From AP-15 sp963724435 (GTDB lineage Bacteria > Pseudomonadota > Alphaproteobacteria > ATCC43930 > CGMCC-115725), in the NCBI GenBank assembly GCA_963724435.1, contig CAVRUN010000004.1, positions 62,001-126,000 on the forward strand: a stretch of DNA of 64,000 nucleotides, in the 5' to 3' direction. Every line of letters starts with the position of its first letter. Within the stretch, counting starts at the first letter, position 1. Position numbers and translations under genes: made by a program. Shown piece by piece: positions 8,871-17,892 of the stretch. The notes beneath the pieces are model-generated. The model had not been told where the DNA came from and did no database searches. It saw only the letters and a list, made by a program, of their open reading frames with translations.

Positions 8871-10247
8871 TCAGAGCGTGTCCCAATCGGGGCTGCGGCT
8901 CAACGGCGTTGCAGTCTCGCCCGAGTTCTCTGGGACGTATTGGTAGCTGCGAGTCCAAGGGCGCGGCGCCGGACCTTCGGCGAGCGGCTTTTGCGCCACG
9001 GTCTGACAGACGGAGAGCCAGCCGCGATCAAAGGCGTAGGCCATGCCCGCCATGTAGATCCGCCAGATGCGATAACGCTCGATGCCGGCGGCGGCAATCG
9101 CCGCGTCGCGCGCGGCTTCGAGGCGGCGGACCCAATGCCACAAAGTCAGCGGGTAATGCGGACGCAAATCCTCGACGTCGATGATTTCGAGGCCGCTGCC
9201 GGCGATCTCGTACAACGCCCGCGAAATGTGGGGGACAGCGCCCCCCGGAAACACAAAGCGGTCGATAAACTCGCCGCCGGGCGGCCCCTGGGAGTGGCCG
9301 TTGCGGTCGGTGCTGATGATGCCGTGGTTGAGTGCAATGCCGCCGGGGCGCAATAGCCGCGCGATTGTTGCGAAATAAAGCGGCAGATTGGCGATGCCGA
9401 CATGTTCGTACATGCCGACCGAGACGATCTTGTCGAACTCGGTCTCGCCGCAGAGATCGCGGTAATCGGCAACGCGGATTTCGACGCAGCTGGCGAGGCC
9501 TGCTGCAGCCACGCGCTGGCATGCCTCCTCGCATTGCGGCTGGCTCAGCGTAATGCCGAGACCGGAAACGCCGTAATTTTCCGCGGCCCAGCACAGCAAC
9601 CCGCCCGAGCCGCAACCGATGTCGAGCAGCCGATCACCCGGTTGCAATCGCAATTTACGGCAGATGTGATCGAGTTTTTGCTGCTGCGCGGTGTCGAGGT
9701 CTTCATTCCCGGTCGCGAAATAGGCGCATGAGTAGATCATGTGCCGGTCGAGCCACAGCCGGTAGAAATCGTTCGAGACGTCGTAATGGTAACGGACTGC
9801 CGCAGCGTCGGCGCGCTTGCTGTGCCGCCGCGGCAGACGCGCGAGAAGCGGTGCGGCGCGGCGCAACAATGGCAGATTGCCGATGCGCTCGGCCAAGGCG
9901 ATGCCGACGCGCAAGACATCCGCGATCCGCCCGTCGACGCCGAGTTCGCCCTCGACATAGGCTTGCGCGAGGCGGCCGATATTGCCGGTCAGAAAGAACC
10001 GCAATAGCCGTTTCGAGTGCAATGTGATCGAAACCCGCGGCGCCGATGCAAAGTCGAAGACCTCGCCATCCCAAAAAACGATGCGCAACGGCAATGGCTC
10101 GCCGCGCAGGCGCTCGCGCAGATGGGCAAGAAACCGGTTGCGAAGCGATGTCGCGGGATTGGGAAGCGAGGTCGTGGAATTTGATTGCACAGCCAGCCGT
10201 CGAAGTTCCGGAGCGGCCCCGATGACCGCGCCGCTGTGCTCTGGCAA
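8871..10247 (-). CDS. cfa: Cyclopropane-fatty-acyl-phospholipid synthase
   Basis: 458 residues. The SAM site LDIGCGSGG is near residue 206, followed by GVSGLGITLSQPQ and the family block VSVGMYEHVG. The N-terminal 130 residues match the lipid-binding part of Cfa enzymes and the C-terminal WHWVRRLEAARD-type segment is present. The enzyme moves a methylene group from SAM to the double bond of membrane phospholipid acyl chains, a stationary-phase and acid-stress modification. The gene is monocistronic, transcribed divergently from the enolase-superfamily gene with 70 bp between the two starts. All expected regions are intact. Confidence 0.9.
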   Translation of the reverse strand: MPEHSGAVIGAAPELRRLAVQSNSTTSLPNPATSLRNRFLAHLRERLRGEPLPLRIVFWDGEVFDFASAPRVSITLHSKRLLRFFLTGNIGRLAQAYVEGELGVDGRIADVLRVGIALAERIGNLPLLRRAAPLLARLPRRHSKRADAAAVRYHYDVSNDFYRLWLDRHMIYSCAYFATGNEDLDTAQQQKLDHICRKLRLQPGDRLLDIGCGSGGLLCWAAENYGVSGLGITLSQPQCEEACQRVAAAGLASCVEIRVADYRDLCGETEFDKIVSVGMYEHVGIANLPLYFATIARLLRPGGIALNHGIISTDRNGHSQGPPGGEFIDRFVFPGGAVPHISRALYEIAGSGLEIIDVEDLRPHYPLTLWHWVRRLEAARDAAIAAAGIERYRIWRIYMAGMAYAFDRGWLSVCQTVAQKPLAEGPAPRPWTRSYQYVPENSGETATPLSRSPDWDTL

Positions 10248-10317
10248 ACGCTCGGCGATCGGCGCATCATCATCGGCGAGGAAATTAATTTAGCGATGCC
10301 GGGTGAGGGATCAGCCG

Positions 10318-11508
10318 ATGAAGATTGTCAAGATCGAAGATCTGCATTGCGACGCGGGCTGGCGGGTCAATTCGTTTCTAAAGATCACGACCGACGAGGG
10401 CATCGTCGGCTGGTCCGAATATATGGAAGGCTACGGTGCGCAAGGGCTGACCGGAGTCATCCGCAAGCTGGCCGACCGGTTTCTGATCGGTCGCGACCCG
10501 CGGCCGGTCGAGGCGATTTCGGCGCTTCTCTACGCGGCGACCCGGCAGGCGGCGGGCGGCGTCAATCAAATGGCGATCGCCGCCATCGAGAACGCGTTGG
10601 TCGATATCAAGGCCAAGGCATTGGGTGTGCCGGTCTATGAGATGCTCGGCGGTCCGGTGCGCGATCGATTGCAGCTCTATTGGTCGCATTGCGGCACCTA
10701 CCGCGCGCGCTACGCCGACAGGATAAAGGAATGGGCCGGGGTCGACCCGGTGCGCTCGCTCGACGATATCGTGGCGCTCGGCGAGGAGGTCAGGCGCAAA
10801 GGCTTCAAGGGGCTCAAGACCAACCTGATCCGTTTCGACCGCGATCAGGCCTACATGTACGGCCCCGGCACCGGCAACCCGCCGGGCTTTCCCGAGCTCA
10901 ATGTCGACCATCGCATTGTCGATGCCGCAGTGGCGCAGCTGGAGGCGTTTCGCCGTGGCGCCGGCCGCGATGTCGGGCTGCATCTCGACACCAATTTCAA
11001 CTACAAGATCGACGGCTACATCAAATTGGCGCGGGCATTGGAGCCGCTCGATATGGTGTGGCTGGAGATCGACCTCTACGATCCCGCCGGCCTCAATCTG
11101 ATCCGCCGTTCCGCGCGGACGCCGATTGCATCACTCGAATCGATCTATGGGCGGCGCAACTTCCGGCCGTATTTCGAGCAGCAATCGGTCGATTACGCGA
11201 TCATCGACGTCGCCTGGAACGGCATTCTCGAATCGCTGAAGATTGCTGCAATGGCCGACGCCTACGAGGTCAATGTCGCGCCGCATAATTTCAATGGCCA
11301 TCTGGGCTCGTTGATCAGCGCGCATATGTGCGCCGTGGCGCCGAACTTCAAAGTCATGGAAATCGACATCGACGATGTGAAATGGAAGGACGATATCGTC
11401 ACCCACCCGCCGGTGATAAAGGATGGCGAGCTGCTATTGCCGACCGGTCCCGGCTGGGGCACTGAAGTCAACGAGGACTTCGTCCGCGCCCACCCGCCGA
11501 AACGCTAA
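10318..11508 (+). CDS. Mandelate racemase/muconate lactonizing (enolase superfamily) enzyme
   Basis: 396 residues from the ATG at 10318, chosen because GAGGGA sits seven bases upstream; an in-frame GTG at 10303 overlaps that site. The N-terminal capping domain is followed by the barrel: a KGLKTN strand, HLDTNFN (first metal Asp), VWLEIDL (second, Glu), ASLES (third, Glu), VDYAIIDVAWNG, and VAPHNFNGHLGS with a likely catalytic His. These are family features for abstraction of a proton next to a carboxylate. The pattern resembles sugar-acid dehydratases, but the substrate is not assigned. No sugar-acid pathway genes are adjacent. Confidence 0.85.
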   Translation: MKIVKIEDLHCDAGWRVNSFLKITTDEGIVGWSEYMEGYGAQGLTGVIRKLADRFLIGRDPRPVEAISALLYAATRQAAGGVNQMAIAAIENALVDIKAKALGVPVYEMLGGPVRDRLQLYWSHCGTYRARYADRIKEWAGVDPVRSLDDIVALGEEVRRKGFKGLKTNLIRFDRDQAYMYGPGTGNPPGFPELNVDHRIVDAAVAQLEAFRRGAGRDVGLHLDTNFNYKIDGYIKLARALEPLDMVWLEIDLYDPAGLNLIRRSARTPIASLESIYGRRNFRPYFEQQSVDYAIIDVAWNGILESLKIAAMADAYEVNVAPHNFNGHLGSLISAHMCAVAPNFKVMEIDIDDVKWKDDIVTHPPVIKDGELLLPTGPGWGTEVNEDFVRAHPPKR

Positions 11509-11512
11509 CCGC

Positions 11513-12568
11513 TCAAGCGCGGCGGCTGCGCCGCGCAAAGCCGAAACCGAGCAATGCCGCCCCGAACAGGGCCATTGTCCCTGGTTCGGGCACGACCGCG
11601 GCGGCGGCCTGCGATGTTTGTGCGCCGGCGACCCCGTTGCCGGCGATTTGCGCCGCGCCGGTTTGGCCTGAAAGATTGTAGCCGAGCACGTCCAGCTCCG
11701 TCAGATCGAAGCTCGAAATCGGTAGCATGTAGCCGGGCGGCACCGCAGCATCAAAAGCATCGACTGGGTAAACCGCAGCCCAATCGCCGAGATCGCCGCC
11801 GCCGGTGCCGTTGAACGTGTCAAGGTTGGTCTTACCGCCGTTGATCGAAAAATATTGACCGTTGCCGGGGCTCAATGCCCGGCTGTTGGGTCCCGAGTAG
11901 CGAAACAGATCGAGCGGATCGAGTGTACCGCCGCTGATGGTTCCGAGGTCCGAGATGCGGCCCAGCACCTCGGACAGTTCGTGTTCGGCCACACCGATAA
12001 AATCGAATGCACCCCCGACATTGCGGTGACTGGGATCGAAGGTCCATGACGAGCTCTTGTCGAAACCGATAAACCCATCGGTGCCGCTGTAATTCGACAA
12101 GCCCAATGCTTTGGCCTCGGATGTCGACATCAGCTCGTGCCTACCGCCGGTCGGGTCGGCGGCCGGCAGACTGGCGACCGCAGCCTGATCGGCCGAGGAT
12201 CGCGCGTCGCTTATCATCGCATTACGCACTTGGCTATAGCTGTAATAGCCCGCGAGGTAGGTTTCGCTTTCGCCCAACGCCCCCGCCGAAATCGTGCTGC
12301 CGCCGACCTCGCCCCAGCCCACCCCTATATTGACGGTGATCGGGTTGGAAAACATGTTATCGAAGTAATTGACTACGCTCTGAAACGCTGTCTTGAACCC
12401 CGCCGGAGCGCTGCTGACGCTCGAATCGTAGTTAGCGTTAATGACCATGGCCTCCGCCGGGCCGCTCAAACCCAATGCCGCAGGCCCGAGCAGCAACGCC
12501 GCGGCGAATTTCACCCCCCGGCGCCGGCTCGTTGCGAGCAAGCGCCTTGCTCCCCTCGTTTGGTGCAT
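11513..12568 (-). CDS. PEP-CTERM secreted metalloprotease-like protein (NF038122-type)
   Basis: 351 residues from the ATG at 12568, which has an AAGGGG site nine bases upstream; longer in-frame starts lack one. A positively charged start and hydrophobic stretch ending in SGPAEA form a signal peptide. The centre has VAEHELSEVLGR, an HE-containing motif resembling HExxH-type zinc proteases but without the second His at the usual spacing. The C-terminus has VPEPGTMALFG, a hydrophobic helix and RRSRR, the PEP-CTERM sorting signal recognised by exosortase. The protein should be exported and held at the surface or cleaved. It ends four bases after the convergent gene, and the GC-rich palindrome in its last codons (about 11517-11537) could stop both transcripts. 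Confidence 0.83.
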   Translation of the reverse strand: MHQTRGARRLLATSRRRGVKFAAALLLGPAALGLSGPAEAMVINANYDSSVSSAPAGFKTAFQSVVNYFDNMFSNPITVNIGVGWGEVGGSTISAGALGESETYLAGYYSYSQVRNAMISDARSSADQAAVASLPAADPTGGRHELMSTSEAKALGLSNYSGTDGFIGFDKSSSWTFDPSHRNVGGAFDFIGVAEHELSEVLGRISDLGTISGGTLDPLDLFRYSGPNSRALSPGNGQYFSINGGKTNLDTFNGTGGGDLGDWAAVYPVDAFDAAVPPGYMLPISSFDLTELDVLGYNLSGQTGAAQIAGNGVAGAQTSQAAAAVVPEPGTMALFGAALLGFGFARRSRRA

Positions 12569-12954
12569 GATCCCGGTCCCCTTTCCGGCTAGCAAAGAAG
12601 GCATAAAAAAGCCGAACGCGGTGTCAATAATTCGACCGCACCGCGTCCGGTTGCGTCGGTTTAGCAAAAACAAGATTTACCGGGATATGTCTTTTAGGAG
12701 ACAATTCAACCACGGCAGGTTTCGAAACCGAAAGGTAACCAGCAACCGGCCGTGCCGCGTCGCTTCGCTATCGGGCTATCATTTGGCGGCAGCCGACGAA
12801 GCTTGGCTTGCTCGCCCGCTTTTTGTTAGACGGCATCAAGCGGGCCCGAAGTTAGCGTACGAACCGAAAGATCATCCTTATCACTTTCACGTCGCCCCCG
12901 CGAAAGTGGCGAGGGTCCAGGGCCCGCATTTGGCGACCGATAGAGGCGAAGAGG
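12569..12954. other. Noncoding spacer with degenerate hairpin repeat
   Basis: Contains the PEP-CTERM gene promoter region near 12570-12750. Near 12889-12924 there is a GTCGCCCCCGCGAAAGTGG unit followed by GGTCCAGGGCCC, resembling a worn copy of the CCCCCGC/GCGGGGG dispersed repeat. No gene was seen. Confidence 0.5.
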
Positions 12955-14037
12955 TCAGGCGGCATTGTCTAGTCGATCGCGGCGGCTATTCATCAATGGC
13001 TGGATGCGCTGGCCGAACTGCTCCATGCCGATCAAGAAATCGTCGAATGTCAGCATCAGCCCCTTGGTGCCCGGGAGGCTTGCCGCCTCATCGAGCATTC
13101 GCGCGACCGAGGCATAGGACCCGACCAATGTTCCCATATTGAAGTTGATCGCGCCTTCCGGGAGAGCAATCGACTTCGCCGTCGATCCTTCGGTCGCATT
13201 CGGGTCGGCGCCGGCTTCCTTGGCCATCCATGCCAAGGCCGCGGTGTCGACGCCGTCATTGTAGTGCCGCCATTTGGCCATTGCGGCTGCATCGGTCTCG
13301 TCGGCGATCACCATCAACAGAACATAGGTGCCGACGTCGCGCCCGGTGCGCGCCGCCGCCGTCAGCATTCGTTGATTGGTCGGCGCGTGGGCGGTTGGCG
13401 TATTGACCCCCGAACCGATCACAAAATTATAGTCGCCGTATTCGGCGCCAAACTGCATCCCGCGATCGCTCTGGCCGGCGCAGACGATCTTGACCGGGGC
13501 CGAGGGGCGCGGGCTCAGCCGGCAGTCGTCCATCCGGAAGAATTCGCCTCTGAAGTCGGAACACCCGGTCTCCCACAGTTCGCGCATAACCCGCACATAT
13601 TCAGTGCTGTAGTCATAACGGCGGGCGAAATGTCCTTCGCCCGGCCACAACCCCATCTGCTCGTATTCGGCCTTGGCCCAGCCGGAGACCAGATTGACCC
13701 CAAAGCGGCCCGGCGCGATTGAGTCAATTGTTGCCGCCATGCGCGCGACGATCGCCGGCGGTATCGTCAGCACCGCGACCGAGGCGTAGAGCTTGATGCG
13801 CTCAGTCACCGCAGCAAGCCCGGCCATCAAGGTGAATGATTCGAGATTGTGATCCCAGAACTCGCTAACGCCGCCAAAGCCGCGCAATTTGATCATCGAC
13901 AACGCAAAGTCGAGGCCATAGCGCTCCGCCTTTTGCACGATGTCGCGGTTAAGCGCGAAGCTCGGCATGTATTGCGGCGAGGTGGTCGAGATCAGCCAGC
14001 CATTGTTGCCGATCGGTATAAACACGCCGATATCCAT
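12955..14037 (-). CDS. rutA: Pyrimidine oxygenase RutA (flavin-dependent monooxygenase)
   Basis: 360 residues, the same size as RutA of E. coli (363). The start MDIGVFIPIGNNGWLIS at 14037 matches the family start; the 16 codons upstream are not family-like. Diagnostic stretches include LSMIKLRGFGG, FWDHNLESFTLMAGLAA, IVARMAATIDSI, RFGVNLVSGW, ICAGQSD-like VCAGQSD and NMGTLVGSYASVARMLDE. RutA opens the uracil ring using FMNH2 and oxygen in pyrimidine nitrogen scavenging. No rutBCDEFG genes and no flavin reductase adjoin it here, so it may serve a partial or scattered pathway. Similarity to RutA is high by eye, so the assignment is firm. Confidence 0.88.
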   Translation of the reverse strand: MDIGVFIPIGNNGWLISTTSPQYMPSFALNRDIVQKAERYGLDFALSMIKLRGFGGVSEFWDHNLESFTLMAGLAAVTERIKLYASVAVLTIPPAIVARMAATIDSIAPGRFGVNLVSGWAKAEYEQMGLWPGEGHFARRYDYSTEYVRVMRELWETGCSDFRGEFFRMDDCRLSPRPSAPVKIVCAGQSDRGMQFGAEYGDYNFVIGSGVNTPTAHAPTNQRMLTAAARTGRDVGTYVLLMVIADETDAAAMAKWRHYNDGVDTAALAWMAKEAGADPNATEGSTAKSIALPEGAINFNMGTLVGSYASVARMLDEAASLPGTKGLMLTFDDFLIGMEQFGQRIQPLMNSRRDRLDNAA

Positions 14038-14166
14038 GATCACCCGCCAAGCAGCGTTACAGCCCCAGCGCAATATACGTGCCAAGGCGAAACTGCGGGC
14101 AAAGGGAAATAGAGCTGGGAGAAGAGCGGTGATTGGTTAATTTTTTGGCTTTCGCCTGTCTGGGGC

Positions 14167-15121
14167 TTAATCGTCCTTCGACATTATGTGGTCGCAGTAA
14201 GAGCAGAAAGCCGAATTGTCATAGGAGACATTGGAAGGCGTGAGAGGTGTCGAGCATATGCCGCATTCGTCGAGGGCGAACTCGCACCAGGCGCACCCGG
14301 TCTCGTCTCCCGCCAACACATACGTGTCCAGGCCACATTCGGGGCAGGTCTGAAGCGGCCCTTCATCGCCGTCTTTTGCGGCCATGTAATTATCCAGATC
14401 AAAGTGCACCTGAAGAGCGTGTTCCATGGCCTTCTCGGGCGAAATCTTCGCGCCGCATGACCGACACTCAACATCAGCAAACTCATGGTCGGTATTTTCC
14501 GCATCTATCTGGGCTACCAAATCGGATTGGCATTCAGGACAATTGAACGTAGTCTCCGTCATGACACTTGACGGCCAGTTTATTTTCTCAAAAGAGGTTT
14601 GACAATTTATGAGCTCCTTCTCGTACACCGCTCTTACTTCTAACATTGTTTGCCAAGCATCCCCGAGCACCCCATGCGGTACCACCTCCGCCAGGCGAAA
14701 TAAGTCAACCACGACGGGGAATGCTTTAGCAATGGCCTCGCGGACGGTTTCGCGCGAACTCGTTGGTGTAATAATGTTCAATATCAGTACGGATACGGTT
14801 CAAATCCTTCAGTGCAATATTATCGATCTCAAGGCCGAAATCTTTAAATCGAGAACCGATATTGGAAAAATCGATGGTCTGATGGCCTGCAGTTACGAAA
14901 TGCAATCCCCCTTGCCCATCGGGCATTGGCTTGTAACGTGCACCCAAAACGTCTTCCGGCGCAGCGTCTGGAACCTGGCGGACAAGCACCTCTTTCGCAA
15001 GTAAGAGCACACCCGCATAAAAGTTCCGGACCGACGATAATGCGCGTCGAGGATCGTTTGCTTGATAGTCCTCGACGCCTAATTGTATCGACTGCACGGC
15101 ATTGTCAAAAAGCGTATTCAT
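14167..15121 (-). pseudogene. HEPN-like plus zinc-ribbon protein, split by one-base frameshift
   Basis: Two minus-strand frames join into one 317-residue protein. The first (15121 to about 14762) is helical and ends with LNRIRTDIEHYYTN; R109/R111 and H116 match the RX4-6H spacing of HEPN ribonucleases. The second (about 14756 to 14167) starts at SRETVREAIAKAF and has three or more CxxC pairs (CPECQSD, CRSCGA, CPECGL, CAWCEF, CGICSTP, CSYCDH), as in zinc ribbons. The frames meet at the doubled A at 14757-14758 (plus strand); total length is a multiple of three plus one, so one extra base explains the break. The region is AT-richer than its neighbours. Function is unknown; RNA cleavage is only a motif-based idea. 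Confidence 0.62.
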
Positions 15122-15387
15122 GTCCGCATCCTAGCGTGACAAACGGCGTGATCCAGTGAAGACTGACTTACCTTAAAATGGGATTATTTTGTTTATTTTC
15201 TATCGTCGCTAGCCAGCCTCCTTCGAAAGCTCATGACATCGTGCATCGAACCCTTACTCCTACGGCGTCTGGTTTTGCGGGCGGTCGCGCCAACCCGGGG
15301 ATGTAGCCAGAGCGGGAAGGCGTTGCGGTAGGGCGCTGGAAGGCGCAGGCTGTGCGCAGGGATTTGCATGTGACTGGAGGAACAGCG

Positions 15388-16614
15388 ATGAGTGACAACA
15401 TCCAGGACTTCAACTTTCTGCAGGGCGTCAAGGTCGTCGATTTTACCCAGTTTGAGGCGGGCACCACTTCGACCGAGGTGTTGGCTTGGTTTGGCGCCGA
15501 GGTGGTCAAGATCGAAAACCCGGGCCGCGGCGATCCCGGCCGCCGGTTGCGCCCGGGCAAGCCTGATGACGACCCCTGGTACTTCCACCAATTCAACGTC
15601 AACAAAAAGTCGATCACGTTGAACCTCAAATCCCCAAAGGGGCTCGAAATCGTCAAGGAGATGATTAAGAAGGCCGACATCATGGCCGAGAACATGGCGC
15701 CGGGAACGATCGAGCGTCTGGGCCTCGATTACGACTCAGTCAAAAAGATCAATCCCCGCATCATCTATTGTCAGATCAAGGGTTTTGGAACCGGCAGTCC
15801 GCACGAGAAGGGGCTGGCCTTTGACATGATCGCGCAGGCAGCCGGCGGCCCGATCAGCGTTACCGGCGAGCCCGACCGGCCGCCAGTCAAGCCGGGCCTT
15901 AGCTTTGGCGACACCGGCACCGGCATGCTGATGGCGGCCACCATGCTCGGCGCCCTACATGAGCGCAACCGCACCGGCCAAGGAAGGCGGCTGCAGGTGG
16001 CGATGCAGGACGCAATGGTCCATTACATGCGCACCTGCTTTGCCAACATGGCGCGCACCGGCAGGGCGGCGCGGCGCAACGGCGCCAAATCAGGCGGCGG
16101 CAACAATGCCCCGTCAGGGCTCTACCCGGCGAAAGGCGGCGGCCCCAACGACTATGTCTATCTGACCACCAGCCGGGCCAATCCCGAGCACTGGGCCCGT
16201 TTGATGAAACTGATCGGCCGCGAGGATCTGATCGAGGACCCGCGTTTTGCGACCGGCGATCTTCGCGTCAAACACGAAAAGGAGCTCGATGCGATCATTG
16301 GCGAATGGACGCGCCAGCACGACAAACGCGAGGCAATGGAGAAACTGATTGCCGTCGGCGTACCCTCGGGTGCGGTGTTCGACACGATGGAATTGCAGAA
16401 CGAGCCGAGCTTTGAGGAGCGCGGCATCATGCAGACCGTCCACCACCACAATGGCGACTACAAGATGGCGACCTGGCCGGTGCGGGTCGACGGCAAGACC
16501 GTGCGACTGAAGGGCTCGCCGGCGCTCGGCCAGGACAGCGCCGAGGTACTGCACAGCTGGCTCGGCGTCAGCGACAGCGAGATCGCGGCATTGCGCCAAG
16601 AAGGCGTGCTCTAG
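15388..16614 (+). CDS. Class III CoA transferase (CaiB/BaiF family)
   Basis: 408 residues from the ATG at 15388, set by GGAGG seven bases upstream. Family signs are the start LQGVKVVDFTQFEAG, GAEVVKIENPGRGDPGR, NLKSPKGLEIV, ADIMAENMAPGTIERLGLDY and the catalytic Asp in LSFGDTGTGM near residue 180. These enzymes move CoA between carboxylic acids, as in formyl-CoA:oxalate or carnitine CoA transfer. The donor and acceptor here are unknown. The gene downstream encodes a small-molecule-binding NMT1-type protein 133 bp away on the same strand, possibly a shared catabolic unit, though a repeat hairpin lies between. Confidence 0.87.
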   Translation: MSDNIQDFNFLQGVKVVDFTQFEAGTTSTEVLAWFGAEVVKIENPGRGDPGRRLRPGKPDDDPWYFHQFNVNKKSITLNLKSPKGLEIVKEMIKKADIMAENMAPGTIERLGLDYDSVKKINPRIIYCQIKGFGTGSPHEKGLAFDMIAQAAGGPISVTGEPDRPPVKPGLSFGDTGTGMLMAATMLGALHERNRTGQGRRLQVAMQDAMVHYMRTCFANMARTGRAARRNGAKSGGGNNAPSGLYPAKGGGPNDYVYLTTSRANPEHWARLMKLIGREDLIEDPRFATGDLRVKHEKELDAIIGEWTRQHDKREAMEKLIAVGVPSGAVFDTMELQNEPSFEERGIMQTVHHHNGDYKMATWPVRVDGKTVRLKGSPALGQDSAEVLHSWLGVSDSEIAALRQEGVL

Positions 16615-16662
16615 TCCCGACGGCGTTACCCTCACCCACCCACCGCTGTCGCGACGCGTTCC

Positions 16663-16687
16663 CCCTCTCCCGTAATTCGGGAGAGGG
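16663..16687. repeat. CCCTCTCCCG/CGGGAGAGGG hairpin repeat
   Basis: Perfect 10-bp arms (16663-16672 and 16678-16687) around TAATT. The sequence after it (TACTGAGCGCAGCGAGG) is the usual companion of this widespread Rhizobiales-type dispersed repeat. It sits between the CoA transferase and the binding-protein gene and may weaken readthrough. Confidence 0.75.
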
Positions 16688-16747
16688 TACTGAGCGCAGC
16701 GAGGCGGTTGAGGGCCGCTGACCGAATTTTGCGCACTCAGAGGGTTC

Positions 16748-17665
16748 ATGCGGCTGCGGCTTTACGAGAACTACCGCTTCGTATTGTACGCGCCATTCTA
16801 TGCGGCGCACGCGATCGGGGCTTATCAGGCCGAGGGCCTGGAGGTTGATCTGCTGCCGTCGCCCGGCACCGGTAAAGCCGAGCAGGCGCTGATCGACGGC
16901 GCGGTCGACGTGTTATGGGCCGGCCCAATGCGGGTCATGAAACACCATGACGAGCACCCAGCCTCACCGCTCGTCTGCTTTGCCGAGATCGTCAGCCGCG
17001 ACCCGTTCTCGATTGTTGGCCGCTACCCCAATCCCGATTTCCAGCTCGCCGATCTCGCGAAGATGCGGTTTGCCAGCGTCAGCGAGGTGCCGACGCCGTG
17101 GCTGTGCCTGCAAGAGGATCTACGGCAGGCCGGCATCGACCCCGGCCGTCTCGACCGTAGCGGCGATCGCAATATGACAGCAAACCTTGCCGCATTGCGC
17201 CAAGGCGATCTCGATGCGGCGCAATTCTTCGAACCGGTCGTCGAAGAGGCACTAGCGACCGGCGCCGGGCATTTATGGCTCACGGCGAGTTGTCGGGGAC
17301 GCACCACCTACACGGCATTTGTGACGACCCGTAATCGCATCGAACGCGACGCCGAGCCGCTGCTGAGCATGGTGCGCGCCATTTACCGGACCCAGCAATG
17401 GATGGGCGCAAATTCGCCGGCGGAGATTGCGGCCGCTATCGGGTCGTTCTTTCCGGAACTGGACAAGGGCGTGCTGGCCGGAGCGCTGGGCCGTTATCAG
17501 ACCCAAGAGGTATGGGGTCGCGATCCACTGCTCCCCGAGGATGGCTTTGATCGACTACGCCGCAGCCTTGTGTCGGGTGGGTTTATTCGCCGCGCGGTTC
17601 CCTATCGAGAATGCGTCGACAATCGGCTGGCGCAGCAGACGCTCGCAGCATTCAATAATCGATAA
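16748..17665 (+). CDS. NMT1/THI5-like solute-binding protein without signal peptide
   Basis: 305 residues; AGAGGG lies four bases before the ATG. The fold pattern is that of SsuA/NMT1 proteins: AAHAIGAYQAEGLEVDLLPSPGTG at the start (bound by a glycine-rich loop), GAVDVLWAGPMRVM, and DLAKMRFASVSE before the hinge. Such proteins bind thiamine precursors, sulfonates or related small molecules for ABC uptake. Here the protein starts directly with the mature fold and has no hydrophobic leader, so it would stay in the cytoplasm unless the true start is missed. No ABC permease or ATPase is adjacent. It could act as a cytosolic binding protein or enzyme. Confidence 0.72.
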   Translation: MRLRLYENYRFVLYAPFYAAHAIGAYQAEGLEVDLLPSPGTGKAEQALIDGAVDVLWAGPMRVMKHHDEHPASPLVCFAEIVSRDPFSIVGRYPNPDFQLADLAKMRFASVSEVPTPWLCLQEDLRQAGIDPGRLDRSGDRNMTANLAALRQGDLDAAQFFEPVVEEALATGAGHLWLTASCRGRTTYTAFVTTRNRIERDAEPLLSMVRAIYRTQQWMGANSPAEIAAAIGSFFPELDKGVLAGALGRYQTQEVWGRDPLLPEDGFDRLRRSLVSGGFIRRAVPYRECVDNRLAQQTLAAFNNR

Positions 17666-17892
17666 GGTTAAGTTCTGCTCGACAAATCCTGCCGGCGTCG
17701 GCAGCGCCAATAGCATGGCGTCGCTGAGACGGGCTCCAAAACTGCCGTACATCCAAAAAAGTGCCATCCAATTGCAATAATTTACCGGTGGCGGCCTTTT
17801 ATCGCTGCTCGCGTTAGCCATTTATCGCAGAATATCCGCGCAGAGTGGTTCTGCGAGAGTGGATTTCCGTGAGCGGGGGTGGGAGAGGGGTA

